Shown here piece after piece: positions 35,111 to 44,212 of a stretch of 48,713 nucleotides of DNA. Position 1 is the stretch's first letter. Every line of letters starts with the position of its first letter. Source of the stretch: an uncultured Muribaculaceae bacterium (GTDB lineage Bacteria > Bacteroidota > Bacteroidia > Bacteroidales > Muribaculaceae). The stretch spans positions 1 through 48,713 of the forward strand of contig CAJUQP010000026.1 of the NCBI GenBank assembly GCA_910588245.1. Direction: 5' to 3'. The translations under genes and the position numbers were made by a program. The notes under the pieces are model-generated. The model ran no database searches, was not told the origin of the DNA, and was given only the letters and a program-made list of their open reading frames with translations.

Positions 35111-36046
35111 ATGAGAAAGATAGCCGTGTTCACCTCCGCTGACGGCCAGTGCGCCGACAGGCTTGTGTCGCTCTTCAACGAGGGCAACCGTATGCGTGTG
35201 GAATTGATAGTGTCAGACCGTTTCGACACGGATGTGGCGGGGCGTTTCCAAGGCAGGGGTGTCGAAGTTGTCGTCACTCCGAGAAACGTCATGGTGTCGG
35301 CTCCTGAGGAGGTGGTCACCCTTCTTTCCGATCATGGCATTGATCTTCTGGCGCTCGATGGTTTCGACGGGTTCCTTCCGGAGGCGGTTGGCGTGGAGTA
35401 TTCCGGTCGGGTCGTGCAGCTTACATCGCCGGAGGAGGCTCCCAGAGAGGTTGTGGCCGCTTTCTCGCGTATGGACGGCTTCTCATCGCATGCCGACGCA
35501 GTCCGTGCTGAATCTCACCCGAAACCATTGGAAGGCACGTCTGAGGATACCGTGAAGCCTGCTGACTCCACTGTTGCAGGCGAAGGGGGTCAGTCTCAGA
35601 AAAGCGTTGACGAGGAATGGGCCGAATGCCTGCATCTCAATTATGATCCGTCGCGTCTGCGCACTACGCCGCCACCTGTCCCCGGAGGCGCTTCAGTGCC
35701 ACCTGTCCCAGGCGGTGGAGGACAACCTGTCCCACCGCATCCGGTTTATGACTCGCCGTCAATGCCGGGCCCCGGAGTAAACGGTATGCAGTCGGTTCCC
35801 GGCAACGGCCAGATGCCACCTACTTATCTTGTATGGGCTATAATTATGGCTGTGTTCTGTTGCACTATCCCCGGCATAGTGGCCATTGTCTTTTCCACGC
35901 AGGTCAGCTCGCGTTTCGCTCTCGGAAATATAGAAGGGGCATGGCGTGCGTCAAGAAATGCCGAGATATGGATAATCGTCTCTTTCGTGCTCGGAATCAT
36001 CAGCGCGGTCTTCTATCTCCCGATCATGCTCTTCTCCGGATCATGA
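35111..36046 (+). CDS. fusion of an inactive formyltransferase-like domain with a CD225/dispanin membrane domain
   Basis: This 311-residue protein has no familiar overall architecture. Residues 1 to about 110 follow the N-terminal half of PurN-type formyltransferases (KIAVFTSADGQCADRLVSLF; LLALDGFDGFLPEAVG). The stretch that should carry the catalytic NxH (NIHPS in PurN) reads QLTSPEE, and the rest of the catalytic domain is missing. A charged/serine linker and a Pro-Gly-rich region (about 195-245) follow. The C-terminus (about 240-311) is a CD225/dispanin domain with two membrane helices (CCTIPGIVAIVFSTQV, ALGNIEGAWRASRNAEIWI). The start at 35111 is chosen over an upstream frame. It overlaps the DUF2752 gene by 4 bp. 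Confidence 0.8.
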   Translation: MRKIAVFTSADGQCADRLVSLFNEGNRMRVELIVSDRFDTDVAGRFQGRGVEVVVTPRNVMVSAPEEVVTLLSDHGIDLLALDGFDGFLPEAVGVEYSGRVVQLTSPEEAPREVVAAFSRMDGFSSHADAVRAESHPKPLEGTSEDTVKPADSTVAGEGGQSQKSVDEEWAECLHLNYDPSRLRTTPPPVPGGASVPPVPGGGGQPVPPHPVYDSPSMPGPGVNGMQSVPGNGQMPPTYLVWAIIMAVFCCTIPGIVAIVFSTQVSSRFALGNIEGAWRASRNAEIWIIVSFVLGIISAVFYLPIMLFSGS

Positions 36047-36432
36047 TAGGGCCTGAGGGTAAATCTTCACGGCTGAGATGGATTGTGCCCGCGGTGCTTG
36101 TGGCCGCTGCCGTATTCTATTATTTTTCCGACCCGCTTACTTCCCGCTTCATGCCCCAGTGCCTTTTCCATCGGATCACAGGTCTGCAATGTGTCGGCTG
36201 CGGTAGCCAACGTATGCTTCACGCCCTTCTCCACGGAGATCTGTCGGGCGCATTCAGAGCGAATGCCTTGGCTCTTCTGTCGATACCTGTCGTAGCTTTC
36301 CTTGCCTGGGTCGACATAAACCGTACACGGCGTCCCGCGCTCTACCGCAAGGTTTACACGACATCGCTCGCTGTCAGTATCGGCGTCATCCTTGTTGCCT
36401 GGTTTATCGCCCGTAATATTCTTGATGTCTGA
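36043..36432 (+). CDS. DUF2752 small membrane protein
   Basis: This 129-residue protein starts at an ATG overlapping the stop of the CD225 fusion gene (ATGA). It contains the DUF2752 signature CLFHRITGLQCVGCGSQRMLHALLHGD, with three conserved cysteines and a GCGSQR motif, and three hydrophobic helices. In Bacteroidetes DUF2752 often follows a CD225-domain gene, so the pair likely acts as a unit at the inner membrane. The function is unknown. Confidence 0.88.
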   Translation: MIGPEGKSSRLRWIVPAVLVAAAVFYYFSDPLTSRFMPQCLFHRITGLQCVGCGSQRMLHALLHGDLSGAFRANALALLSIPVVAFLAWVDINRTRRPALYRKVYTTSLAVSIGVILVAWFIARNILDV

Positions 36433-36469
36433 GAGGAAAATTCTCCCGACAGCGTATATGGATAAAAAA

Positions 36470-36504
36470 AGACCGGAACATCTATTTGAGGATGTTCCGG
36501 CTCT
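36470..36504. terminator. bidirectional intrinsic terminator
   Basis: CCGGAACATC (36473-36482) and GATGTTCCGG (36491-36500) form a 10-bp stem, extended by an AGA/TCT pair around one bulge, with an 8-nt loop. Seven Ts follow on the minus strand and CTCTTTGTATTTG on the plus strand. It lies between the converging DUF2752 and mltD genes and can serve both. Confidence 0.85.
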
Positions 36505-36547
36505 TTGTATTTGTGAGTATCTATCGCCGACATGTATCCTTTCCGGA

Positions 36548-38239
36548 TCAGCGGCGGCGTTTTTTGCGCGATTTGGATTTGGTCGATTTCTTGGAGGATG
36601 CTTTCGTCGGGATTGTCAAGGTCTTGCCGGCGCGGAGATGGTCGTTTTTCATGCCGTTGGCCTGCTTGAGAGCAGCGACTGAAACACCATATTTCCTAGC
36701 GATTGTCGAGAGTGTCTCACCGTTGCGTATCTTATGCGATTTGGGAGTTGACTTTGCAGCGGCTTTCTTTTTCTCTGTCTTGGCTGATGCTTTTGATGAG
36801 TTTTGGGATGAGGAACGTGTTACCTTTGACGAAGCACGAGTTGCACGGTGTGAGTCGGCAAGCATGGCATCTTCTCCGGCCATATCGGCGGTCGTGGTGA
36901 TTCTCAGCTGTTGTCCGACTCTCACGGCGTTGCGGCGCAGGTTGTTGCTCTTCTTGATGTCGGCAGGGGATACGCCGTATTTCTCAGCTATCGATCCGAG
37001 ACTTTCTCCTGCCGCAACCTTATGCACGACCACAGTCGATTTGCCGTGGGCGGCAGCGAGCGCCACATCGGCCTCTCCTGTGTCTTCATCAGGCCATACC
37101 TGGGTGTCTTCCACCGCGAGCATCGCGTCGGCGGGAGCCTCTCCCGGCTCAACGACGCCCCGGCGCCCATATTTGTCAGATTCGAAATTACGGATCTCGT
37201 TCTCACTCATCAGATAGGCGTGGATCTGCTGGGAGGGGAGGATGAGGGTATAGGGATTCTCGGGGGTTCCGGGTATGATGTCGGCGCGGAACTGCGGATT
37301 GAGTATGCGCAGTTCCTCCACAGGGATATCAAGCACTTTCGATATCTGGTTGAAGTGTATCCTGTCGGATACCTGTATTGTGTCCATGACAAGCGGCTTC
37401 GTGGGGAGCACAGGCGAGATGTTGTGTTTCGGATAATAGTTCATCACATAGTTAGCGGCGATGAACATTGGCACATATCCCCTCGTCTCCGGGGACAGAT
37501 AGCTGTAGATCGACCAGAAATCGTTGTCTTTCACGTCGCCACCTGCTCTGCGCAGGGCTTTGTTGACGTTGCCGGGGCCGCAATTGTAGGCAGCGATGGC
37601 CAGCGACCAGTCTCCGTAAGTAGCGTATAAGTCCTTGAGATATGAAGCGGCGCGTTCAGAGGCGACATAGGGGTCGCGGCGCTCGTCTACGAGAGAGTTC
37701 ACTTCCAGACCGAGCCCTTTGGCGGTGCCGAGCATGAACTGCCAGAGGCCGGTCGCGCCGTGGCGTGACACTGCATTGGGGTCGAGACCGGACTCGATCA
37801 CCGGAAGGTATTTGAGCTCCAGCGGAAGGCCCTGCTCTTCAAGAGCCTGCTCGAAAATAGGCATATAATATAGACTCAGGCCGAGGATGGCTGCGATCTG
37901 GGCACGCCCTTTACGTGTATAGCGGTCGATATAGCTGCGCACCACCTGGTTGTAGGGCATCTCAATTATAGTGGGGAGAGCGTTCAGGCGCCTCACCATC
38001 TCCTCATCATCGACCTCCACGTCGGGTTCGGTGGCATAACGGTTGTCGGTTGCGGTATAGTTTTTGATAAACCATCCTTCAAGCAGTTTCTGGGTGTCGG
38101 CCTCGAAACTTTCCGGATAGACTATAGCCTGGTCGGTTATGCTTGTCTTAAGGTCGAGCACATTCTGTTTTTTATCCGGGTTCGCATACCCGGTCAGGGA
38201 AGCGGCGGCGAGGAGGAATAAGAAAAAACGTCTTTTCAT
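36548..38239 (-). CDS. lytic murein transglycosylase with two LysM repeats (MltD-like)
   Basis: This 563-residue secreted enzyme cuts peptidoglycan glycan strands, leaving 1,6-anhydro ends. It has a signal peptide (1-19), then the SLT domain with catalytic Glu149 in YLPVIESGLDPNAVS and the structural GATGLWQFM and AIAAYNCGPGNVNKAL motifs. LysM repeats lie at about 403-452 and 503-550 and bind glycan. The tail is very basic (KSTKSKSRKKRRR), unusual for the family, and may help it bind anionic wall or lipid. It is last in the parA-parB-DUF5683 operon, 63 bp after DUF5683. Confidence 0.93.
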   Translation of the reverse strand: MKRRFFLFLLAAASLTGYANPDKKQNVLDLKTSITDQAIVYPESFEADTQKLLEGWFIKNYTATDNRYATEPDVEVDDEEMVRRLNALPTIIEMPYNQVVRSYIDRYTRKGRAQIAAILGLSLYYMPIFEQALEEQGLPLELKYLPVIESGLDPNAVSRHGATGLWQFMLGTAKGLGLEVNSLVDERRDPYVASERAASYLKDLYATYGDWSLAIAAYNCGPGNVNKALRRAGGDVKDNDFWSIYSYLSPETRGYVPMFIAANYVMNYYPKHNISPVLPTKPLVMDTIQVSDRIHFNQISKVLDIPVEELRILNPQFRADIIPGTPENPYTLILPSQQIHAYLMSENEIRNFESDKYGRRGVVEPGEAPADAMLAVEDTQVWPDEDTGEADVALAAAHGKSTVVVHKVAAGESLGSIAEKYGVSPADIKKSNNLRRNAVRVGQQLRITTTADMAGEDAMLADSHRATRASSKVTRSSSQNSSKASAKTEKKKAAAKSTPKSHKIRNGETLSTIARKYGVSVAALKQANGMKNDHLRAGKTLTIPTKASSKKSTKSKSRKKRRR

Positions 38240-38302
38240 GTCTGAGTTCTGTATTAGGGCGGCCGGCTGCCGGAGAGTCAGATGGCAGCCGATGCCGGAG
38301 AG

Positions 38303-39178
38303 TTAAAAAGTGAGGGCCCAGTTCAGCCCCACACTTACCTTTCGGTCGGTGGGATTGACAATCATCGACGGACTCCAGTCGATCGACAGATCGGGAGAGA
38401 TGTCGAAGTGGGCCAGCGATGCGTCGACATAGGCGTCGACCATGCAGAGCATATACATCCCGACAAGGCATATTATGCAGAGGTCGCGGTTGCGGCGATA
38501 GAAGTCTCGCCGTGTGCGCATTGTGTTGGTGAGCCATTCCTTGTCGAGATCCTCTTCCTTGGTGGTTGAGGGAAAGAAATTCATATATGATTTGGTAGAG
38601 GGGTCATTGTCCATGAGGTCGCGGTATGCCTGCGAGTAGTCGCGAAGCTGCCCGTTGTTCCAGTTAGTGCCGTAGCCGAGGCCCATGAAAGCCCCGACTA
38701 TGATAGGAAGTTTCCAGTAACGGCGGTTGTAGACCTGACCCAATCCCGGGAAGAGGGCGGAAAGCCATACGGCACGCGTGGGGGAGGGGTTGAATATCTT
38801 TTTCCCGTCGAGTCCGTATGGGGAATTTTCATCGACCACGACTGTTGGGACAGTGTCTGCCTGTTCGTCATATTCTCTGTCAAGAGGTTCCCTGACGAGC
38901 ATCTCCGCGTCGAGATAAGCAGTGGAGTCAGGGGGTATCTGCGTCTTCCCGGGGGGTATAGGTTTCCGTACGGGTATTGTGTCGGTGGCAGGAGCCACTG
39001 ATACTGCCGCGACAGATGGCGCCGCAGTTTCCTGACTGTCCGTGCGTGCCAAGGCGGCGGTGAGGTCGAAGGGTATGATCATGATGACGCAGAGAGCCGT
39101 CAGCAGACGGCGCCTCCAGCCTGTCAGTGTGGCGGCTGTCTCTCCGCTTTGGTTGAGGATGTCGGATAGTCTCTGCAT
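38303..39178 (-). CDS. DUF5683 protein
   Basis: This 291-residue protein has an N-terminal hydrophobic helix (about 26-45), a low-complexity Ala/Pro/Thr-rich stretch, and the DUF5683 core from residue 125 (NPSPTRAVWLSALFPGLGQVYNRRYWKLPIIVGAFMGLGY), in which the PGLGQxYN motif resembles TM2-like membrane proteins. It starts directly after the parB stop, with no spacer. The gene order parA-parB-DUF5683-mltD recurs in Bacteroidetes. The function is unknown; a link between segregation and the envelope is only suggested by the conserved order. Confidence 0.9.
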   Translation of the reverse strand: MQRLSDILNQSGETAATLTGWRRRLLTALCVIMIIPFDLTAALARTDSQETAAPSVAAVSVAPATDTIPVRKPIPPGKTQIPPDSTAYLDAEMLVREPLDREYDEQADTVPTVVVDENSPYGLDGKKIFNPSPTRAVWLSALFPGLGQVYNRRYWKLPIIVGAFMGLGYGTNWNNGQLRDYSQAYRDLMDNDPSTKSYMNFFPSTTKEEDLDKEWLTNTMRTRRDFYRRNRDLCIICLVGMYMLCMVDAYVDASLAHFDISPDLSIDWSPSMIVNPTDRKVSVGLNWALTF

Positions 39179-40057
39179 TTATCTGTTTTCCATCTTACTG
39201 AAGAGCTCTACAAGGCTCTGTAGCTCTTCGTCAGATACGAATTTAAATGTTATGGATCCTTTCCCGTCGGCCGCGCGTGCGAATTTCACAGGGGTAGGCG
39301 ATATGCGGGAGAGAGAGTCGGCGAATCCGGAAAAAGAACCGTAGTCGTTTCCTTTCTTCGATGGGAGTTGAATCTCCTTGTCGTGGCCGGCTATCTGGCG
39401 GGCGAGCTCCTCGACCCTGCGCACTGAAAGCCCCTCTTTCAGGATCAGGTTGTAGAGCTTGAGCTGCTCCTTGGGATCAGCCACCGAGAGGAGGGCGCGT
39501 GCATGCCCCATGTCGAGTTTCCGGTCGCGCAGTCCGAGCTGGATCTCCGCGGGAAGTTTGAGGAGCCGCAGATGGTTGGCCACTGTGGCCCGTTTCTTTC
39601 CGAGCCTTTCCGAGAGCCGGTCTTGTGTGAGATTGTAGGTGTCGATAAGCTTTCGGAAGGCCAGGGCTACCTCTATGGCGTTGAGATCTTCCCGCTGGAT
39701 GTTTTCGATCAGGGCCATCTCTGTCACTTCCGAGTCGGAGGCGGTGCGCACATAAGCCGGCACGGTTTCGAGTCCGGCTATCTTCGCGGCCCTCCAACGC
39801 CGTTCGCCGGCGATGATCTGGTAAGTGCCGTCGCCGGCGTCGCGCAGAGAGAGGGGCTGGATGAGGCCGAGCTCGCGTATTGATGCTGCCAGTTCCTCTA
39901 TGGTCTCTTCGTCGAACGTGCGTCTCGGCTGTTCGGGATTAGGCGATATCAGATCGACCTCGATCTCGTTGATGGCGGACGAACCACCGGTCTGTATGTC
40001 GTTCATCGAGATCAGGGAGTCGAGCCCCCTGCCCAATGCATTCCTTCGTAAAGACAT
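39179..40057 (-). CDS. parB: chromosome-partitioning protein ParB
   Basis: This 292-residue protein binds parS sites and spreads on DNA as a CTP-dependent clamp. The N-terminal CTPase domain has PEQPRRTF and GERRWRA (84-90). The central HTH region includes ENIQREDLNAIEVALAF and LSERLGKKRATVANHLRLLKLP. The C-terminus carries the dimerisation helix. It is 56 bp after parA and abuts DUF5683. No perfect parS (TGTTTCACGTGAAACA) was seen in the window. Confidence 0.96.
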   Translation of the reverse strand: MSLRRNALGRGLDSLISMNDIQTGGSSAINEIEVDLISPNPEQPRRTFDEETIEELAASIRELGLIQPLSLRDAGDGTYQIIAGERRWRAAKIAGLETVPAYVRTASDSEVTEMALIENIQREDLNAIEVALAFRKLIDTYNLTQDRLSERLGKKRATVANHLRLLKLPAEIQLGLRDRKLDMGHARALLSVADPKEQLKLYNLILKEGLSVRRVEELARQIAGHDKEIQLPSKKGNDYGSFSGFADSLSRISPTPVKFARAADGKGSITFKFVSDEELQSLVELFSKMENR

Positions 40058-40113
40058 TCTGTCGTCGTTTTGTTGTTGTCTGCCTGTGCTGTGGGATCAA
40101 GCCGCGCGAGCGG

Positions 40114-40890
40114 TCAGGCTTTTTTCTTCCTGTTGCGTGCTATGAGCTCCTTGCTCAGCTGCCCGTAGGCTATCGCTCCACGGCTTTCCGCGTCATAAAG
40201 TATCACGGGGAGTCCATGGCTGGGTGATTCCGAGAGCTTGATGTTGCGGGGAATCACGGTGGTGAACACCATATCGCCGAAATGTCCCTTGAGCTCCTCG
40301 AATATCTGGTTGGCCAGGCGCAGACGGGCATCATACATCGTCAGCAGAAATCCCTCGATCTCAAGAGTGGGTTTCAGCCGGCTCTTTATGATGCGGATGG
40401 TGTTGAGCAGCTGAGAGATGCCCTCGAGCGCGAAGTATTCGGCTTGTACAGGTATTATTACCGAGTCGGATGCCGTGAGCGCGTTGACGGTGATGATGCC
40501 CAACGACGGACTGCAGTCGATGAGGATGTAGTCGTAGTCGTCTTTAAGCGGCTCAAGCACTTTCGAGAGTGCTTTCTCGCGGTCGCGCCTATTCATGAGC
40601 TCCACTTCGGCGCCCACCAGGTCGATACGCGAACAGATAATGCTCAGGCCGTCGATGCATGTCGGCATCACCGCTTTCTCAGCCGGATACCCGTCTACAA
40701 GGCATTCGTAGACCGAGGCCTGGTCGTCGGCAGGCTCCACGCCGAGGCCCGACGTGGCGTTGGCCTGAGGGTCGGCGTCTACGAGCAGCACTTTCTTCCC
40801 GTCCGTTGCCAGACAGGAGCCGAGATTGAACGCGGTAGTGGTTTTCCCGACGCCTCCTTTCTGGTTGGCGATAGCTATGATTTTACCCAT
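40114..40890 (-). CDS. parA: chromosome-partitioning ATPase ParA
   Basis: This 258-residue deviant-Walker ATPase positions ParB-bound DNA. It has KGGVGKTTTAFNLG (11-24, with the signature Lys), LLVDADPQANATSG, and LIDCSPSLGIITVNAL. The chromosomal rather than plasmid type is indicated by its length and operon order. It is the first gene of the operon; the 68-bp upstream spacer has a near-match -7 (TTACTTTG on the minus strand). Confidence 0.96.
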   Translation of the reverse strand: MGKIIAIANQKGGVGKTTTAFNLGSCLATDGKKVLLVDADPQANATSGLGVEPADDQASVYECLVDGYPAEKAVMPTCIDGLSIICSRIDLVGAEVELMNRRDREKALSKVLEPLKDDYDYILIDCSPSLGIITVNALTASDSVIIPVQAEYFALEGISQLLNTIRIIKSRLKPTLEIEGFLLTMYDARLRLANQIFEELKGHFGDMVFTTVIPRNIKLSESPSHGLPVILYDAESRGAIAYGQLSKELIARNRKKKA

Positions 40891-40958
40891 TGCTCTCTTT
40901 TAAATGGTTTTCGGTTGCAAAGTAATAATTTTTCTTTGACAATTCACAATTTTTCGTC

Positions 40959-42356
40959 TTAAAGTGTATTAAGATCGCTGTTTTTAGCATCTTCGGCACT
41001 CTCTTTTCTTCTTAAAACCCTCCTGAAAGTGACAATCAGAAGGAGAGTGGCAGTGAGAAGCGCTCCGGAGAAACTGTAGTATACTCCCGAGGTCTCCATG
41101 CGTAGGGTCTCTGCCATGAATAGCATAAGGGGAATTCCCACTATTATGTAGCTCACTACCGATATCCAGAGCAGTGGCTTCACTTCTGACGTGCCGCGCA
41201 GGGCGTTGACGTAGGTGAGCTGTGTGGCGTCGCAAAACTGATAGAGGATGAGAGGGGGAATGAGCACTATTGAGGCTGTGGCCACGGCTTCCACGGGAGT
41301 GAACATATGGACGAGATCTTTCGTGAAGAAAAAGAATATAAGGGAAGCTACTGTGCAGAGCACGAAATTTAGATGCAGTCCTGCGGCCGTGGTCTGTCTT
41401 ATGCCGCGATAATCCTTGACTCCAGTGAAATTAGCCACCCGTATTGATGTGGCCCATCCGAAGCTCATGTATGTCATGAATCCGAGTTGAGCTATGGTGT
41501 TGACGACCTGATATGAGGCAAGCTGTATTTTCCCGAACCAGCCGCTGACCACCGCGCCCATGCTCCACATCCCACATTCCACTCCGCTTTGTATCATAAG
41601 GGGGTATGAGGTGTTCCAGATCCTGCCGCGTCTGTGGCCTCCGGCGTGTCGGCTTGTGAGCGTGTGCCAATAGACCCTGTAGCGTCGGCGCCAGGCGAAA
41701 ACGGCAACAATCGCCACGGCGGCTGCCGTGCGAGCGGTCAGAGTGCTGATGCCTGCCCCCGCAAGGCCGAGCTCAGGACATCCGAGTTTGCCGAAGATCA
41801 GGAGGTAGTTGCCAGCGATGTTCAAGACATCTGCCCCGAGGATAAGCCACATTGGGGTGGCTGTGTCGGTGGTGCCGTTGGCTGTCTGCTGGAAGCAGTT
41901 GAAGACCGCCATCGGTATCATAGTGCACAATATTATCAGATAGTATTTTCTGGCAAGGGGAAGGATATCGGGATCCTGTCCGAATCTGTCGAGAATGAAA
42001 TAGCCCGCGCCCATGACGATGGTGAAGACGAGGGCCACTATGATATTGACCTGCAGGCCTGCGCGGAGCGTCAGACCCCCTTCCTCATGGTCTCCTTTGC
42101 CGTAAAGAGCGCCTATGAGCGGAGTAATGCCTCCGGCGAACCCCATGAGCATGACTGTGGCTATGACGAAGAGGCTGTTGACGAATGCCGATGCCGCGAG
42201 TTCATCGAGGCCATATGCGCCCACCATCATCGTGTCGGCGAAGTTCACGGCTATAACTCCGATCTGCGTCACCAGCACCGGGAAGCCTATGCGCAGCAGA
42301 CTGCGGTATGACTGCATGTAGGTTTCGGGTTTGAGTTTGCGTATGATGCCTTTCAT
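40959..42356 (-). CDS. MATE-family efflux transporter
   Basis: This 465-residue inner-membrane protein with 12 hydrophobic segments exports organic cations or drugs, driven by Na+ or H+. Family features include FADTMMVGAYGLDELAASAFVNS, QIGVIAVN, the repeat-2 segment with YPLMIQSGVECGMWSMGA and NTIAQLGFMTYMSFGWATSIRVANFTG, typical of NorM/MatE. The substrate is unknown. It has a good promoter at 42379-42408. Confidence 0.92.
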   Translation of the reverse strand: MKGIIRKLKPETYMQSYRSLLRIGFPVLVTQIGVIAVNFADTMMVGAYGLDELAASAFVNSLFVIATVMLMGFAGGITPLIGALYGKGDHEEGGLTLRAGLQVNIIVALVFTIVMGAGYFILDRFGQDPDILPLARKYYLIILCTMIPMAVFNCFQQTANGTTDTATPMWLILGADVLNIAGNYLLIFGKLGCPELGLAGAGISTLTARTAAAVAIVAVFAWRRRYRVYWHTLTSRHAGGHRRGRIWNTSYPLMIQSGVECGMWSMGAVVSGWFGKIQLASYQVVNTIAQLGFMTYMSFGWATSIRVANFTGVKDYRGIRQTTAAGLHLNFVLCTVASLIFFFFTKDLVHMFTPVEAVATASIVLIPPLILYQFCDATQLTYVNALRGTSEVKPLLWISVVSYIIVGIPLMLFMAETLRMETSGVYYSFSGALLTATLLLIVTFRRVLRRKESAEDAKNSDLNTL

Positions 42357-42378
42357 ATGTCGCTTTTGTTTCAGGCTG

Positions 42379-42408
42379 CAAAGTTAAGCAAAATCCGCGA
42401 GCTTTCAA
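42379..42408 (-). promoter_or_regulatory. promoter of the MATE gene
   Basis: On the minus strand, TAACTTTG (42379-42386) is a perfect -7 box and TTG at 42406-42408 lies 19 bp upstream. The start codon is 23 bp downstream. Confidence 0.65.
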
Positions 42409-42724
42409 CCGGCATGTAGAAAAAATCCATTATTGCCCAAGGGTCAGGAGTATAGACCGCGACTCCGCGATGCCCGAATAAGGAAATTGCTGTCGGCCCG
42501 GCTTTATGCCGGCCTTCCGGCATATGCGACTTTTCGGAGATAAACTTGTCCTATTTCTCTTATTCCCTTTTTTTAAGACCGGCAGGGAAATCCGGGTAAA
42601 CAAAAATGAGATAATTTTGTAAAGAATTTAAAGGGTTTCCACTATGCGGGCACTATCCGTATACGACCCTGAGATCAGAATTCCCCATCAAAGTCTCCCC
42701 TACGGAGACCAAGACATCAGGTTT
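42409..42724. promoter_or_regulatory. divergent leader region of the TolC operon
   Basis: No gene is seen. ATGCCGG (42506-42512) and CCGGCAT (42517-42523) form a 7-bp stem with a 4-nt loop inside a GC-rich patch, which resembles the REP-like elements at the window end. A plus-strand -7 box TAATTTTG is at 42612-42619, without a -33 TTG. The leader from there to the tolC ATG at 42725 is long (about 100 nt). An in-frame start at 42644 would add 27 residues before the signal peptide and is rejected. Confidence 0.45.
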
Positions 42725-44158
42725 ATGAAAAAAGTCATCTTGTTTTTAACTCTTGTCACTGCAGTATGCTCCCAGGCGGCTCCCACGGTAAGTCTTGATT
42801 CCTGCCGTAACATGGCTGTGCGCAACAATAAGACCATACGCATGGCTGAGGAGAACCTGCGCAGCGCAGGCTATTATAAAGATGCCGCAAGGGCGGCCTA
42901 TCTCCCGGGTATCGACTTCACGGGCACTTATATGTATAACCAGCATGAGATCCGCTTGCTGGGGGAGGACGCCAAGCTGCCGACCATGAGTTTTGATCCG
43001 GCCACACAGAGTTATCAGTACAATATACTGAAAGGTCCTGACGGGGCTCCTATAAAGGATCCTTCATCGGGTAGCTACATACCCACGGAGGTGGCCGTTA
43101 TTCCCAAGGAGGCCATGAGCTATGATGTGCACAATGTGTTTGCCGGCGCTGTCACGCTGACCCAGCCGGTGTTCATGGGTGGCCAGATAAAGGCGCTCAA
43201 TGAGATAGCCGGTTACGGGGAGCAGCTGGCCAAGGCTGCACGCAACTCCCTTACCCAGAATGTGGTCTATGCGGTCGACGAGGCGTACTGGCTCGTCGTG
43301 TCGCTCAGGGAGAAGAAGCGTCTGGCCGAGAGTTTCGTGAATCTTGTCGACACGCTGCGTTATGATGTGCAGGCGATGCTCGACGAGGGTGTGGCCACAC
43401 GCAGCGACTTGCTGACTGTGGAGGTCAAGCTCAACGAGGCCAAGATTGCCCTCACAAAGGTAGACAACGGGCTTACTCTCTCGAGGATGGCTCTGGCACA
43501 GCTCTGCGGGCTTCCCGTCAACACGCAGATGGAACTCGAGGATGAGCAGCTCAGACATGCCGCCGCCATCCAGCCCGAGACAACGGACAATCTTTACGAT
43601 GTCTATACCCGCCGTCAGGATCTTGAGGTAATTCGCCAGGGGATCAACATGCTTAAGGGACGTGAACGTCTGGCTCTCGGAGAGATGTTGCCGAAAGTGG
43701 CTGTGATAGGCGCTTATTCATTCTCCAACCCTAATGTGATCGACGGCTTCCAGAAGCGTTTCGGTGGCGGATTCTCCATAGGGGCAGCCGTAACGATACC
43801 TATCTGGCACTGGGGGGGCAACTACAGCAAATATAAGGCTGCTAAGGCGCAGACCACCGCGCAAAGGCTTCTCCTTGAGGACACCGAGGAGAAAGTCAGC
43901 CTTCAGGTGAGCCAGGCGCAGTTCAGCTTCGACGAGGCAAAGAAAACCTACGACATGACCCTCACCAACATGGAGAAGGCGGATGAGAACCTCCGCCAGG
44001 CGGAACTGGGTTTCAAAGAGGGAGTACTGACCACCAACGACGTCATAGGCGCCCAGACAGCATGGCTTCAGGCCAATTCCGAGAAGATCGACGCCGAGAT
44101 CGGCATACGTCTCTGCCACACGTATCTTTCGAAAGTGCTTGGCAATCTGATGTATTGA
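42725..44158 (+). CDS. TolC-family outer-membrane efflux protein
   Basis: This 477-residue protein has a signal peptide (MKKVILFLTLVTAVCSQA) and two outer-membrane-efflux repeats rich in coiled coil. It should form the trimeric outer-membrane channel of a tripartite exporter. Recognisable features are SLDSCRNMAVRNNKTIRMAEENLRSA, LTQPVFMGGQIKALNE, the RSDLLTVEVKLNEAKIAL helix and the second-repeat YKAAKAQTTAQRLLLEDTEE. It is the first gene of the export operon, 54 bp before the HlyD-like gene. Confidence 0.93.
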   Translation: MKKVILFLTLVTAVCSQAAPTVSLDSCRNMAVRNNKTIRMAEENLRSAGYYKDAARAAYLPGIDFTGTYMYNQHEIRLLGEDAKLPTMSFDPATQSYQYNILKGPDGAPIKDPSSGSYIPTEVAVIPKEAMSYDVHNVFAGAVTLTQPVFMGGQIKALNEIAGYGEQLAKAARNSLTQNVVYAVDEAYWLVVSLREKKRLAESFVNLVDTLRYDVQAMLDEGVATRSDLLTVEVKLNEAKIALTKVDNGLTLSRMALAQLCGLPVNTQMELEDEQLRHAAAIQPETTDNLYDVYTRRQDLEVIRQGINMLKGRERLALGEMLPKVAVIGAYSFSNPNVIDGFQKRFGGGFSIGAAVTIPIWHWGGNYSKYKAAKAQTTAQRLLLEDTEEKVSLQVSQAQFSFDEAKKTYDMTLTNMEKADENLRQAELGFKEGVLTTNDVIGAQTAWLQANSEKIDAEIGIRLCHTYLSKVLGNLMY

Positions 44159-44212
44159 CCGGAATACCATTCGATTATAACTGTATCTGAAAACTGAAAA
44201 CAAAACACAAAT

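Noticed and set aside
42506..42523. 7-bp stem as a terminator for the MATE gene or tolC
   Set aside because: It is upstream of both genes and lacks a T-run, so it is not a terminator.
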